Shown: positions 8,743 to 17,328 of the stretch, in pieces | Layout of the letters: the number at the start of each line of letters is the position of its first letter | How positions within the stretch are numbered: the stretch's first letter is position 1 | Position numbers and translations under genes: made by a program | Notes under the pieces: generated by a model | Told to the model about the DNA's origin: nothing | Seen by the model: the letters and a program-made list of their open reading frames with translations, nothing else | Database searches by the model: none | Assembly: GCA_035374585.1 (NCBI GenBank) | Contig: DAOSPF010000002.1 | Coordinates: 29,636 to 93,635 of the forward strand | Source of the DNA: JAKPQD01 sp029572965 | GTDB taxonomy: Bacteria > Bacteroidota > Bacteroidia > Bacteroidales > DTGW01 | Reading direction: 5' to 3' | DNA length: 64,000 nucleotides

Positions 8743-10163
8743 AAAGGGCATTTAACGTTTGGAATAACCTCGACTGGTTTACAGTAATGATATACTTAGC
8801 ACTGGTTATTATTGGTTGGATAAACATATATGCAGCTGTTTATTCGGATGAGCACCAACATATCTTTGACTTTCAGATGCGTTATGGGAAGCAGATGATA
8901 TGGATTATGGCAGCTATATTTTTGGCGATAGTAGCTTTAGTAATCGATATTCGGATATATTCGTTTTTTGCCTATCCTGCTTATCTTGCAACAATATTAT
9001 TACTTATTGCTGTAATATTTTTAGGAAAAGAAGTAAATGGGGCCCGTGCCTGGTTTGAAATTGGAGGGCTGCGGATTCAACCTACCGAATTTGCCAAAAC
9101 TGCTACCTGTCTGGCATTGGCAAAATATTTAAGTTCTTTTGAGATAAGGATTGATAAGGTAAAAACAATGATGACTATATTGCTAATCATTGCCATTCCA
9201 TCAACTTTTATAATATTACAACCTGATGTAGGATCATTACTGGTATTTGTGTCATTTGCTTTTGTGTTGTACCGCGAAGGCATGCCCGGAGGTTTTTTGT
9301 TTTTTGGTTTTTTACTTGCATTTTTGTTCGTTTTTGCTTTAATAGCACAACCGTTGACTGTATTAATAGTAATACTTTTTATTGCAGTAGTAGCCTTTTT
9401 CTTATTAAATAAAGGGACAAAAGAGACTCTTATTTTCATATTCACGTTAGTTGGCTTATATTTTTTAATATTTATCATAGCCAAACTATTTCATATAAAA
9501 TTATCTTATTACAAGACATTATTAATAGCTTCGATTATTACCGGTATAAGTGGACTGGTGTATCAATTTTTTCGAAAGGTGCCGTATGCTTTTTGGGTTG
9601 CTGTTATGATGTTTATAGCTATAGGGTTTACCTATTCGATAGACTTTGTATTTAACAATATTTTGGAGTCGCATCAGAAGCAAAGGGTCAATATTTTATT
9701 AGGCAAAGAATCTGACCCTCGCGGGGCCGAATACAACGTTAACCAGAGTAAAATTGCTATAGGATCGGGAGGTTTTTTCGGAAAAGGTTTTTTACAAGGC
9801 ACGCAAACAAAATATAATTTTGTTCCCGAACAAAGTACAGACTTTATATTTTGTACAGTTGGGGAAGAATGGGGGTTTTTAGGCTCGTTTATTGTTTTGG
9901 CGCTTTTTGGCTTGCTCCTTGTTCGTATAATCTATCTTAGTGAGCGACAGCGTTCGGCTTTTAGCCGAATATACGGGTACGGGGTAGCTTCTATTTTGTT
10001 TTTTCATGTTTTTATCAATGTTGGAATGACCATAGGTTTATTGCCGGTAATAGGCATTCCGCTTCCATTTTTTAGTTATGGGGGATCATCGCTGTGGGCT
10101 TTTACTTTGTTACTTTTCATTTTTTTGAGGCTCGATGCCGGGAGGTTGGAGCTCTTTCATTAG
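8739..10163 (+). CDS. rodA: SEDS peptidoglycan glycosyltransferase RodA
   Basis: Polytopic SEDS-family polymerase that extends glycan strands from lipid II in partnership with PBP2. At 474 residues it is about 100 longer than E. coli RodA; the extra length is a hydrophobic region about residues 190-300 that adds membrane helices. Conserved features are present: GARAWFEIGGLRIQPTEFAK (about 96-115) and FVPEQSTDFIFCTVGEEWGF with the catalytic-region aspartate (about 361-380), then the final PFFSYGGSS. Last gene of the elongation operon. Confidence 0.95.
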   Translation: MKRAFNVWNNLDWFTVMIYLALVIIGWINIYAAVYSDEHQHIFDFQMRYGKQMIWIMAAIFLAIVALVIDIRIYSFFAYPAYLATILLLIAVIFLGKEVNGARAWFEIGGLRIQPTEFAKTATCLALAKYLSSFEIRIDKVKTMMTILLIIAIPSTFIILQPDVGSLLVFVSFAFVLYREGMPGGFLFFGFLLAFLFVFALIAQPLTVLIVILFIAVVAFFLLNKGTKETLIFIFTLVGLYFLIFIIAKLFHIKLSYYKTLLIASIITGISGLVYQFFRKVPYAFWVAVMMFIAIGFTYSIDFVFNNILESHQKQRVNILLGKESDPRGAEYNVNQSKIAIGSGGFFGKGFLQGTQTKYNFVPEQSTDFIFCTVGEEWGFLGSFIVLALFGLLLVRIIYLSERQRSAFSRIYGYGVASILFFHVFINVGMTIGLLPVIGIPLPFFSYGGSSLWAFTLLLFIFLRLDAGRLELFH

Positions 10164-10252
10164 TTCTGTGAAATCAATAACAGCAAGTCTTTCATAATGA
10201 TTCTAAATAAGTAAAAGTTTAGAAAAAATTATCCTTAATATATTCTTTTGTA

Positions 10253-10260
10253 TAATTTTG
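10253..10260 (+). promoter_or_regulatory. Possible -7 element for the ech operon
   Basis: TAATTTTG fits TAnnTTTG and lies 35 bases before the echA ATG, in the 132-base gap after rodA. The -33 box is unclear in this AT-rich stretch, so this is a candidate only. Confidence 0.35.
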
Positions 10261-10295
10261 TCGCCTTTAAATTTCAGAAGTAAAAAGAAACTATT

Positions 10296-12164
10296 ATGAA
10301 TCAACTTGTATTAGTCTTATTTATTCTTCCTTTGCTCGTGAGCCCATTATTATTGGTATTGCCACGTAAAGCGAGGACATTTGCCACAGTAACGACTGTA
10401 AGTATTTTATCTTTGATTTCAGTTTACCTGTATTTTAGGGCAGATGAAACCATCAGCATCATGCTTCCGGGAATAGTAAACACTATTATAGCAGGGGCAG
10501 ATGTGATATTGCTTTTATATTTTGGCTATATAGCCATTCAACGCAAAAGCTTGCTTGTGGGTATCATGAGTGTCCTGCAGCTTGGCGGCGTTTTGTTTTT
10601 ATTGACAAAGATGCCTCACCACGAAGCAAACCAGATATTAGTTGACAAGTTAAGTTTATTTATGTTCCTGCTCATCAATATTGTAAGTGGTGTTATTGCA
10701 GCATTTGCTATTGAGTATATTGAAGAGGAGAATTGCAGCGAATATCGCAAGCGCTTTTTTCTTTCTGTTATCATGTGGTTTATTGGGGTAATGAACCTGA
10801 TAGTATCGGCCGATAACCTCGAATATTTCTTCTTGTTCTTTGAGCTGACAACATTGGCATCTTACTTGCTTATCAGCTTCAGAAAAGACGAAGAGTCTGT
10901 ACACAATGCACTTACCGCACTTTGGATGAACCAAATTGGCGGTATTGCTATTTTAGGGGCTATATTTATGGCTGTATTTACGCCGGGTTATGGTGAAATT
11001 ACTTTTTCAAGCCTAATTGCCAAAGCTCCTACTGTTGGTGTATTACTCCCTTTTGCTTTATTGGCAGTGGCTGCATTGATTAAAGGAGCTCAAATGCCTT
11101 TCAGCAAATGGTTGCTTGGAGCAATGGTTGCTCCGACCCCTGTTTCTGCATTACTTCACTCGTCAACAATGGTGAAGATTGCGCCATTTGTCATCTTACG
11201 TATTTCACCGGCTATTCACAATACTATGCTAGCGCAGGTAATTATAGGCCTAACGGCTTTTGTATTCCTGGTAGCAGCTATTAGTGCACTGGCACAAGAT
11301 ACCTTTAAAAGGATACTTGCATTTTCAACCATTTCTCTTTTAGGCCTTATGTGCTTAATGGCTGCAATAGGTTCTGAAGTAGCAGTAGTGGCAGCACTTT
11401 TACTTATCATCTTCCATGGTTTGTCAAAATGTATGCTCTTCCTCAACGCTGGTATTATTGAAAGGATATTCCACTGGAAAAAAGCTTCAGATATGGACAA
11501 ACTTGGCGAAGTAGGCCCATTCACTTCATTGATAGTAGCAGTAGGTTTTATGTCATTGTTACTGCCTCCATTTGGCGCATTTGTTGGCAAATGGTTTAGT
11601 TTGGAAACTATAGGCGCTGGTCTTGGTAACTCACAGGTTGCCGGGGCTCTTGTTATTAGTGCAATTGCCATTGGAGGTGCTGTAATGTCATTGCTTTACT
11701 TTAAAGTAATGGGGTTAATTATTGCCCGCTCTGGTGAAAAAGATAAAGTACAGTTTGAAAGCATGCCAATTCTTTTCTCATCAAGTATGTACATTTTACT
11801 TGCTTTAATATTTGCTGGTATTATCAGCTTACCATTTATGATGGGAGGGTTCTTTGCCCCGGTAGCATCTGATGTTACTGGATTAGCAGTTAACGTTCAA
11901 TGGAGCAAGCTGACGATGATGATAGGAGAAGCTCAATTGCCAATCATCCCATTGTTCCTGGCTTTCTTGTTTTTGCCTTTGACCATGATAATAGCCATGT
12001 TTGTCCGTTTTAAAGGAGCTGACAGGGCTAAAGAATATATGTGCGGAGAAAAGGTCGAATACAGGTTGTCTTCATTCTACTTCAATACTGAAAAAGTTAC
12101 TCCATATTTCATTGCAATAGGTATTATATTCTTCATTGGGATTGTTACCGTTGCTATTATTTAA
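10296..12164 (+). CDS. echA: Ech-type hydrogenase membrane subunit A (NuoL/Mrp antiporter-like)
   Basis: A 622-residue polytopic protein of the NuoL/MrpA/HyfB proton-translocating family. The core domain has the conserved glutamate helix (FFLFFELTTLASYLLIS, about 178-194) and the lysine-bearing helix (LIKGAQMPFSKWLLGAMVAPTPVSALLHSSTMVK, about residues 262-295; the stretch contains the half-channel Lys and His). It heads a six-gene cluster in the order known for Ech (A-B-C-D-E-F). Expected role: coupling electron flow from ferredoxin to protons with H+ or Na+ translocation. The long lateral helix of true NuoL is not obvious. Confidence 0.9.
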   Translation: MNQLVLVLFILPLLVSPLLLVLPRKARTFATVTTVSILSLISVYLYFRADETISIMLPGIVNTIIAGADVILLLYFGYIAIQRKSLLVGIMSVLQLGGVLFLLTKMPHHEANQILVDKLSLFMFLLINIVSGVIAAFAIEYIEEENCSEYRKRFFLSVIMWFIGVMNLIVSADNLEYFFLFFELTTLASYLLISFRKDEESVHNALTALWMNQIGGIAILGAIFMAVFTPGYGEITFSSLIAKAPTVGVLLPFALLAVAALIKGAQMPFSKWLLGAMVAPTPVSALLHSSTMVKIAPFVILRISPAIHNTMLAQVIIGLTAFVFLVAAISALAQDTFKRILAFSTISLLGLMCLMAAIGSEVAVVAALLLIIFHGLSKCMLFLNAGIIERIFHWKKASDMDKLGEVGPFTSLIVAVGFMSLLLPPFGAFVGKWFSLETIGAGLGNSQVAGALVISAIAIGGAVMSLLYFKVMGLIIARSGEKDKVQFESMPILFSSSMYILLALIFAGIISLPFMMGGFFAPVASDVTGLAVNVQWSKLTMMIGEAQLPIIPLFLAFLFLPLTMIIAMFVRFKGADRAKEYMCGEKVEYRLSSFYFNTEKVTPYFIAIGIIFFIGIVTVAII

Positions 12165-12189
12165 TTGGTTAATGTAAAATTTTATAGAT

Positions 12190-13029
12190 ATGAACAGTAT
12201 CATTATTTGTACCATCATTGTTATACTGGCTCCATTTATTGGAGGCTTGGTATATGGTATCGAGCGTAAGGTAAAAGCACGCATGCAACATCGTGTTGGG
12301 CCTCCAATTCTCCAGCCATTTTATGATTTTATGAAACTTGTCGATAAAAGGGCTATGATAGTTCATTCAGCTCATGCTTTTTTGGGCATTATGCATTTTA
12401 TAGCATTATGGTTTGCAGTAGCTGTTTTAATCTTTGGTGGCGACTTTATTTTGGTTATTTACCTGCACCTGATGGCCACGGCATTGCTTATCATTGCCGG
12501 TTATAGCACCAGGTCAGTATTTAGCCACCTTGGTTCAAACCGTTTAGCCATAAGTGCTTTGGCATACGAGCCAGTACTCATTCTTATTGCTATTTCTGTT
12601 TACCTAACCACTGGTAGCTTTGAGATTTCGTCAATATTTAGTATGTCAACACCGCTTATTGCAAAAATGCCTTTAGCATTTGTTGCATTGTTGTTAATAT
12701 TGCCCATTAAGCTCAAAAAATCGCCTTTTGACGTAGCAGAAGCTCACCAGGAAATTACAGGTGGCGCTGAGATTGAGTATTCGGGTATTTTCTTCGAATT
12801 CTTATATACAGCCAAATGGCTTGACTATGTATTTTGCTATGTATTAGTTTACCTTTTTGCAGCAAACAACGTTTGGCTTGGATTAGGTTTAGTAGCAGCT
12901 ACATTTTTATATATTAATGCCCTTGACAACTCTACTGCCCGCGTGGACTACAAACAGATGCTGAAATTCAGTATGTATGTAGCATTGCCAATAGCATTTA
13001 TCAACCTTTTACTCACCATCTTAAAGTAA
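12190..13029 (+). CDS. echB: Ech-type hydrogenase membrane subunit B (NuoH-like)
   Basis: A 279-residue membrane protein of the NuoH/HycD/EchB family, about eight helices. Visible motifs: GGLVYGIERKVKARMQHRVGPP is the cytosolic loop after helix 1 (residues 17-38), and KKSPFDVAEAHQEITGGAEIEYSG (about 177-200) is the acidic loop that in complex I faces the quinone site. In the hydrogenase it joins the soluble NiFe module to the pump. It starts 25 bases after echA and ends 4 bases before echC. Confidence 0.93.
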   Translation: MNSIIICTIIVILAPFIGGLVYGIERKVKARMQHRVGPPILQPFYDFMKLVDKRAMIVHSAHAFLGIMHFIALWFAVAVLIFGGDFILVIYLHLMATALLIIAGYSTRSVFSHLGSNRLAISALAYEPVLILIAISVYLTTGSFEISSIFSMSTPLIAKMPLAFVALLLILPIKLKKSPFDVAEAHQEITGGAEIEYSGIFFEFLYTAKWLDYVFCYVLVYLFAANNVWLGLGLVAATFLYINALDNSTARVDYKQMLKFSMYVALPIAFINLLLTILK

Positions 13030-13033
13030 AGAT

Positions 13034-13549
13034 ATGAAACTCAGCGGTTATCGTAAAAAATCACCATGGATATTACATTACAATGCCGGAAGTTGCAATG
13101 GTTGTGATATCGAAATTCTTGCATGTCTTTGTCCTAAATATGACGTAGAACGTTTTGGGCTTATCAATACCGGTAATCCTAAACAATCAGATATTCTGCT
13201 CATTACAGGGCCTGTAACCAAACGTTCACGTGAACGTCTGGTTGAGATTTATGCCCAAATGCCAGAGCCAAAAGTAGTCATTGCTTGTGGTTCATGTGCC
13301 AGTACAGGTGGGGTATTTCGTCCGATGTACAACATTGAAGGTGGAGTAGATCAGGTTATCCCTGTAGATGTTTATGTTCCTGGTTGTGCTTGTCGTCCTG
13401 AGCAAATTATAGATGGCGTAGTTACTGCTCTTGGAATACTTGAACAAAAAACCAAAGAAATTGAAAAGAGCCACATTCTTCATGTAGCACCATTAGAAGA
13501 AGACGGACAGGTAAACCGCCGGCACATGGCCGGGACCATTAAAAAGTGA
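13034..13549 (+). CDS. echC: Ech-type hydrogenase small subunit (NuoB-like, proximal [4Fe-4S])
   Basis: A 171-residue NuoB/EchC homologue that carries the [4Fe-4S] cluster nearest the NiFe site. Cysteines: Cys21 and Cys24 (GSCNGCDIE), Cys31/Cys33 (ACLCPKYD), Cys85/Cys88 (IACGSCAST) and Cys118/Cys120 (VPGCACRPE). The pattern Cx2C ... C ... C for the proximal cluster is intact, with extra cysteines whose roles are unclear. The protein is short, as in Ech, with no medial or distal cluster domain. Start ATG 13034 follows echB by 4 bases. Confidence 0.93.
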   Translation: MKLSGYRKKSPWILHYNAGSCNGCDIEILACLCPKYDVERFGLINTGNPKQSDILLITGPVTKRSRERLVEIYAQMPEPKVVIACGSCASTGGVFRPMYNIEGGVDQVIPVDVYVPGCACRPEQIIDGVVTALGILEQKTKEIEKSHILHVAPLEEDGQVNRRHMAGTIKK

Positions 13550-13583
13550 TTTGTTTTGAAGTTTGTAAATTTTTGAAATACAA

Positions 13584-13934
13584 ATGTCTATGAAAAAGAT
13601 AGAAACAACGCTCGAAACTTTGAAGGCCGATATTGGGGCTTTTTATAAGGTGGATGAGCACCATTTTATAGTCATGAACGTTGTAGATTTAGGTGGTAAC
13701 CAACTCGATATACAGTGGTTCTTTAGCGACTATGCACAACCTTGCGAGGTAACAATGTTTACAGCTAAAGCTGATGCCGGAGTTCAAATTCCGTCTATCA
13801 ATTCAATAGTAGCCTCTGCATGGGTTGCTGAAGCTGAGTTAGTTGACCTTATGGGGGTTAATATTGAAAATGCCCAAAAAGGTTTTGTTCTTGAAGATGA
13901 TTTTGAAGGTTCACCATTAAGAAAAGTAAAGTAA
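13584..13934 (+). CDS. echD: Ech-type hydrogenase subunit D (NuoC-like)
   Basis: A 116-residue protein in the position of EchD, distantly related to the 30-kDa subunit (NuoC/HycE N-terminal part). The C-terminal LVDLMGVNIENAQKG ... EGSPLRK segment (about 87-116) matches the NuoC family signature of a DLMG/DLFG turn followed by a short strand and basic end. It has no cofactor motif; its expected role is to stabilise the large subunit. The ATG at 13584 or the Met two codons later (13590) are both possible starts. It ends 3 bases before echE. Confidence 0.85.
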   Translation: MSMKKIETTLETLKADIGAFYKVDEHHFIVMNVVDLGGNQLDIQWFFSDYAQPCEVTMFTAKADAGVQIPSINSIVASAWVAEAELVDLMGVNIENAQKGFVLEDDFEGSPLRKVK

Positions 13935-13937
13935 ACT

Positions 13938-15026
13938 ATGGCAACACAATATGATATTCCGGTTGGGGCGCAACATATATCGTTGCTCGAACCATTACAT
14001 TTTAAGCTCACTACAGAAAACGAAAAAATTGTTGACGTTCAGGCCAACGTGGGTTATGTTCACCGGGGCATTGAGCTGGCATGTACCTCTAAGTTTAAAT
14101 TTAGACAAGTAAGTTTTGTTGTTGGCCGTGTTTGCGGGCTTTGCTCTATTTCGCACACCACTGCATACTCACAGGTAGCTGAAAAACTGTTAAACCTTGA
14201 GCTTTCAAAAAGGGCTAAATACCTTCGTATTTTAGTACTAGAGCTTGATCGTATCCACTCGCACTTGTTGTGCTTATCGCACGTAGCTGAAAATTCGGGT
14301 TTTGAGGCGCTTTTCATGAAAACTATGAAAGACCGCGAAATTTCGATGGAGTTGCTCGAAGCTGTTTGCGGGAACCGTGTACAATATGACTATTCGGTAG
14401 TCGGAGGTGTTGCCCGCGATTTGCGCCCAGAGGTTGCACAAATGGTATTGGCACGTTTGAACGATTTCAAGCCAAAACTCGATGATCTGAGAGAAATTTT
14501 TGAAAACAACTATTCGCTTTCTTTAAAAAATAGAGGTATTGGAGTATTGAGCAGTGAAAACGTGAAGCTGCTTAATGCTGTAGGTCCATTGGCACGTGCT
14601 GCAGGTGTTCCTATTGATGTGCGTAACGAAACTGAAGACCTTCTCCCATGGAAAGAAGTTGGTTTTAATATGGTGCTTGGCGATGCAGGCGACGTTCATG
14701 CCCGTAACATGGTTCGTATCCATGAGTTGTACAATTCAATTCAGATGATTGAAAATGTTATTAACGGTTTGCCTGAAGGAGATATCATTACAGAAACTAA
14801 AGCTATGCCAGAAGGTGAAGCTGTTGTACGTCTGGAAGCTCCTCGTGGGGAACTTTTCCACTATGCTAAAGGGAACAAGACCCAGATTTTGGAACGTTTG
14901 AAAATCAAAGCTCCAACATTCTCAAATATCCCGGCATTTATTGAGACATTCAAAGGTAACGAATATGCAAGTGCCCCGGCTATCATTGCTTCATTCGACC
15001 CTTGTTTGAGTTGTACTGCACGATAA
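13938..15026 (+). CDS. echE: Ech-type [NiFe] hydrogenase large subunit (NuoD-like)
   Basis: A 362-residue catalytic subunit. Both NiFe ligand pairs are present: N-terminal RVCGLC (Cys66, Cys69) and C-terminal DPCLSC (Cys356, Cys359). This separates it from NuoD of complex I, which lacks them. The protein stops at Arg362 three residues after the last cysteine (DPCLSCTAR-stop), exactly where maturation proteases cut other NiFe hydrogenases, so no C-terminal peptide needs removal. Expected reaction: reversible H+ reduction with ferredoxin electrons, coupled to ion pumping. No hyp maturation genes lie in this window. Confidence 0.96.
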   Translation: MATQYDIPVGAQHISLLEPLHFKLTTENEKIVDVQANVGYVHRGIELACTSKFKFRQVSFVVGRVCGLCSISHTTAYSQVAEKLLNLELSKRAKYLRILVLELDRIHSHLLCLSHVAENSGFEALFMKTMKDREISMELLEAVCGNRVQYDYSVVGGVARDLRPEVAQMVLARLNDFKPKLDDLREIFENNYSLSLKNRGIGVLSSENVKLLNAVGPLARAAGVPIDVRNETEDLLPWKEVGFNMVLGDAGDVHARNMVRIHELYNSIQMIENVINGLPEGDIITETKAMPEGEAVVRLEAPRGELFHYAKGNKTQILERLKIKAPTFSNIPAFIETFKGNEYASAPAIIASFDPCLSCTAR

Positions 15027-15051
15027 TTATAAACTGTTAACAGAAGTAACC

Positions 15052-15486
15052 ATGAAATCATTTTTCGAAGCGTTAACAAACCTTTTCAGGAAGCCAGCTA
15101 CGGTAAAATATCCATTTGAAAAAACATATATCCCGGAAGACTACAGGGGGATGATAGTTCATAACCCTGAACTTTGTATTTGGTGCCGCAAATGCGAGAT
15201 GGTATGTCCTCCAGGCGCTATTGTGTTTTCACAAGATATGGATGGAAAACAAACATACCACTACAATCGTGCTGTATGTATTTATTGTGGCGAATGTGTC
15301 CGTCAATGCCCAAAAGATGGGGCCTTGATGCAATCGGCTACTCCTGGTACCCCTGCTGTTAAAAATGAAAATATCAACAACAGTTGGAAGGTCACTTATG
15401 ATGAAGCATTAAAGAGCCGTGCTGCATACATGGCTGCTAAAAAAGCCGCTGCTGCTTCAAAATCTGCTGAAGGGGCTGCTGAATAA
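15052..15486 (+). CDS. echF: Ech-type hydrogenase 2x[4Fe-4S] subunit (NuoI-like)
   Basis: A 144-residue polyferredoxin with two [4Fe-4S] motifs: CIWCRKCEMVCP (Cys42, 45, 48, 52) and CIYCGECVRQCP (Cys76, 79, 82, 86). It is the presumed entry point for electrons from reduced ferredoxin. The C-terminus (about 120-144) is an Ala/Lys-rich tail without cofactor motifs. Last gene of the ech operon, followed by a hairpin terminator. Confidence 0.94.
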   Translation: MKSFFEALTNLFRKPATVKYPFEKTYIPEDYRGMIVHNPELCIWCRKCEMVCPPGAIVFSQDMDGKQTYHYNRAVCIYCGECVRQCPKDGALMQSATPGTPAVKNENINNSWKVTYDEALKSRAAYMAAKKAAAASKSAEGAAE

Positions 15487-15513
15487 TTAGCTTTTTGTTT
15501 TAGACCTAAATAA

Positions 15514-15548
15514 TAAATCCCGGGAGGTTTGTCTTTCGGGATTTTTAT
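15514..15548. terminator. Terminator between echF and the response regulator remnant
   Basis: AAATCCCG (15515-15522) pairs with CGGGATTT (15537-15544) and is followed by TTTATTT. The two flanking genes converge here, so the hairpin probably serves both strands. Confidence 0.75.
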
Positions 15549-15918
15549 TTACATTTTTCTTCCAGCTCAATATATTTGCTGACAATGCTGAGAAATAGCT
15601 CAGGTAAGACAGGTTTGTTGAGGAAATATTCGATGCCAAGATCATATATTTCTTCACATCGTTCAGTGTAGGCGCTAATAAAAACAATAGGGACTTTAAA
15701 TCGTTCGTTAATTAAGAATTTTGTCAACTCAATGCCATCAGTGTCTGGAAGCATAAGGTCCATAAGTATCAGGTCAAACCTTACCGGTTTTTTTGCATGA
15801 TATTATAAAATTCTTTTCCATCTGCAGCTCTTACCATTTCTACATTATATTCTGAAAGGATTTCTTCCAGCAAATAATAATTTGTATCGTTGTCTTCTAT
15901 GGCAAAGACTCTTTTCAT
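15545..15918 (-). pseudogene. Single-domain response regulator (REC), frameshifted
   Basis: Frame 1 starts at ATG 15918 (MKRVFAIEDNDTNYYLLEE, containing the acidic Glu-Asp pair at residues 8-9) and stops after about 45 codons at MQKNR. Frame 2 continues without a gap as FDLILMDLMLPDTDGIELTKF (21 residues in the gene; the key part is LMDLMLPD with the phospho-acceptor Asp) and ends at 15545 with the conserved Lys-Pro (NKPV). The break is at a run of seven A (minus strand, around 15790-15796); one extra A restores one 124-residue REC domain. It is either a sequencing/assembly indel, a recent mutation or transcriptional slippage. All catalytic residues survive in the restored reading. It has no output domain, like CheY/Spo0F-type relays. 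Confidence 0.8.
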
Positions 15919-16040
15919 AAATGCCTGTCTGCTATTTTTTTTGTTGACTTAATGGTACTAAGTTAATGAAAAACAAAAAAATGGGCAGGTGTGTGTGTTA
16001 TTTTTCAATTGATGCTCGTCAAAAAATTTGACTATTGCGA

Positions 16041-16655
16041 TTATTCTTTATTCTCGAAATAATTTTCAATAATATCGCGAATGGAGCCATGCATTAAAGG
16101 TTTAAGAGGGATTATTTCGTTGTAAGGTAACCACAAAGCACGTTCTATATCTTCAGATGTTTGGGGTTGAAGGTTTTTGTTTGACTTACACTGCATAAGG
16201 TACCAGTGGGTTTTTTTCAAAACCAATTCTTCTTTTAAAAAATAAAGATGATAAGTATGTTGAAAAAACCTGTTGATAGAAAGCTTTTTAGCTCCGGTTT
16301 CTTCTTCTACCTCTCTAATAGCTGCTTTTTCGGGGGTTTCGCCTTTGTCTATTTTACCTTTGGCCATATCCCATTTGCCACGTCTGAAAATCATCAAAAA
16401 ATTTTTATCTGCATTTTCGACCAAGCCTCCTGCAGCTTCAATAATCCTGAACTTCGAAGCAAAAAGTTTAAAAGTACCCTCTACATCTTCTGTTGTAAAA
16501 CATTTTGTTTCAGAGGTATTATTGTTTTGAGCTGTAGCAAGCCAATCAATAAATTGTTTTTCATTTTCAAAGGGGATTGCTTGCAGTTTAATCTTGTCAG
16601 CCTCGTTTTTATTAGCTATGACTAAAAAGCTATTGTTAAAAAAAACTTTATACAT
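16041..16655 (-). CDS. Nudix hydrolase
   Basis: A 204-residue protein. The Nudix box GKIDKGETPEKAAIREVEEETG (about 99-120; Gx5Ex7REVxEExG) is complete, so it should hydrolyse a nucleoside diphosphate-linked or polyphosphate substrate with Mg2+. The first 70 residues (MYKVFFNNSFLVIANK) form a separate N-terminal region common to Bacteroidota homologues. Substrate is not predictable. It is divergent from pyrE, with only 39 bases between their starts, so the promoters overlap. Confidence 0.88.
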   Translation of the reverse strand: MYKVFFNNSFLVIANKNEADKIKLQAIPFENEKQFIDWLATAQNNNTSETKCFTTEDVEGTFKLFASKFRIIEAAGGLVENADKNFLMIFRRGKWDMAKGKIDKGETPEKAAIREVEEETGAKKLSINRFFQHTYHLYFLKEELVLKKTHWYLMQCKSNKNLQPQTSEDIERALWLPYNEIIPLKPLMHGSIRDIIENYFENKE

Positions 16656-16694
16656 TTGTGGCCTGAATTATAAGTGTAAAAACGTTGTAAAGAT

Positions 16695-17327
16695 ATGGAA
16701 TATAGCAAAAAAATTGCTCAATTTTTGATTGAAAGCCAGTCGGTAAAACTTCGTCCTGAAGAACCTTTTACTTGGGCATCGGGCTGGAAATCGCCTATTT
16801 ATTGCGATAATAGAAAAACATTGGCATTCCCGGCTATCCGCGAATATATTAAAAATGCTTTCGTTGATATGATCAATAAAAAGTTCCCGGAACCTGATGT
16901 TATTGCAGGTGTTGCAACAGGGGCTATTGCTCAGGGTGCGCTGGTGGCTGATTTGCTGAAAAAACCATTTTGTTATGTCCGTTCTGCCCCTAAAGATCAC
17001 GGAATGGCCAATCTTATTGAAGGAAACCTTGAGCCAGGTCAGAAGGTTGTTGTAATTGAAGATCTTATATCTACCGGAGGAAGTAGTATTAAAGCTGTTG
17101 AGGCATTGAGAAATGCCAAAGCCGATGTTCTTGGCATGGTGGCTATATTTACTTATGGGTTCGAATCGGCAAGTCAGAATTTTAAAAAAGCAGGTATCAA
17201 TGTTTATACATTGTCGGATTATGACACTCTTTTAGAACAGGCTATTTCATGGGGATATATCAATCCGAGCCATTTGAACCTGCTCAAAGAATGGCGTGTT
17301 GCACCGGATAAATGGGGGAATGCATAA
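16695..17327 (+). CDS. pyrE: Orotate phosphoribosyltransferase
   Basis: A 210-residue type I phosphoribosyltransferase making OMP from orotate and PRPP in pyrimidine synthesis. The PRPP-binding motif VVVIEDLISTGGSS (about 116-129) and the flexible loop RSAPKDHG (about 95-102) are intact; FTWASGWKSPIYCDNR (about 25-40) binds orotate. First of three co-directional genes; the next ATG is 2 bases after the stop. Confidence 0.96.
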   Translation: MEYSKKIAQFLIESQSVKLRPEEPFTWASGWKSPIYCDNRKTLAFPAIREYIKNAFVDMINKKFPEPDVIAGVATGAIAQGALVADLLKKPFCYVRSAPKDHGMANLIEGNLEPGQKVVVIEDLISTGGSSIKAVEALRNAKADVLGMVAIFTYGFESASQNFKKAGINVYTLSDYDTLLEQAISWGYINPSHLNLLKEWRVAPDKWGNA

Positions 17328-17328
17328 T

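Noticed and set aside
10296..15486. Interpretation as complex I (nuo)
   Set aside because: EchE keeps both NiFe cysteine pairs (RVCGLC and DPCLSC) and there is no NADH or quinone module; it is a hydrogenase.
16248..16625. 125-codon plus-strand ORF opposite the Nudix gene
   Set aside because: Antisense shadow of the intact Nudix coding sequence; composition is that of the complementary strand.
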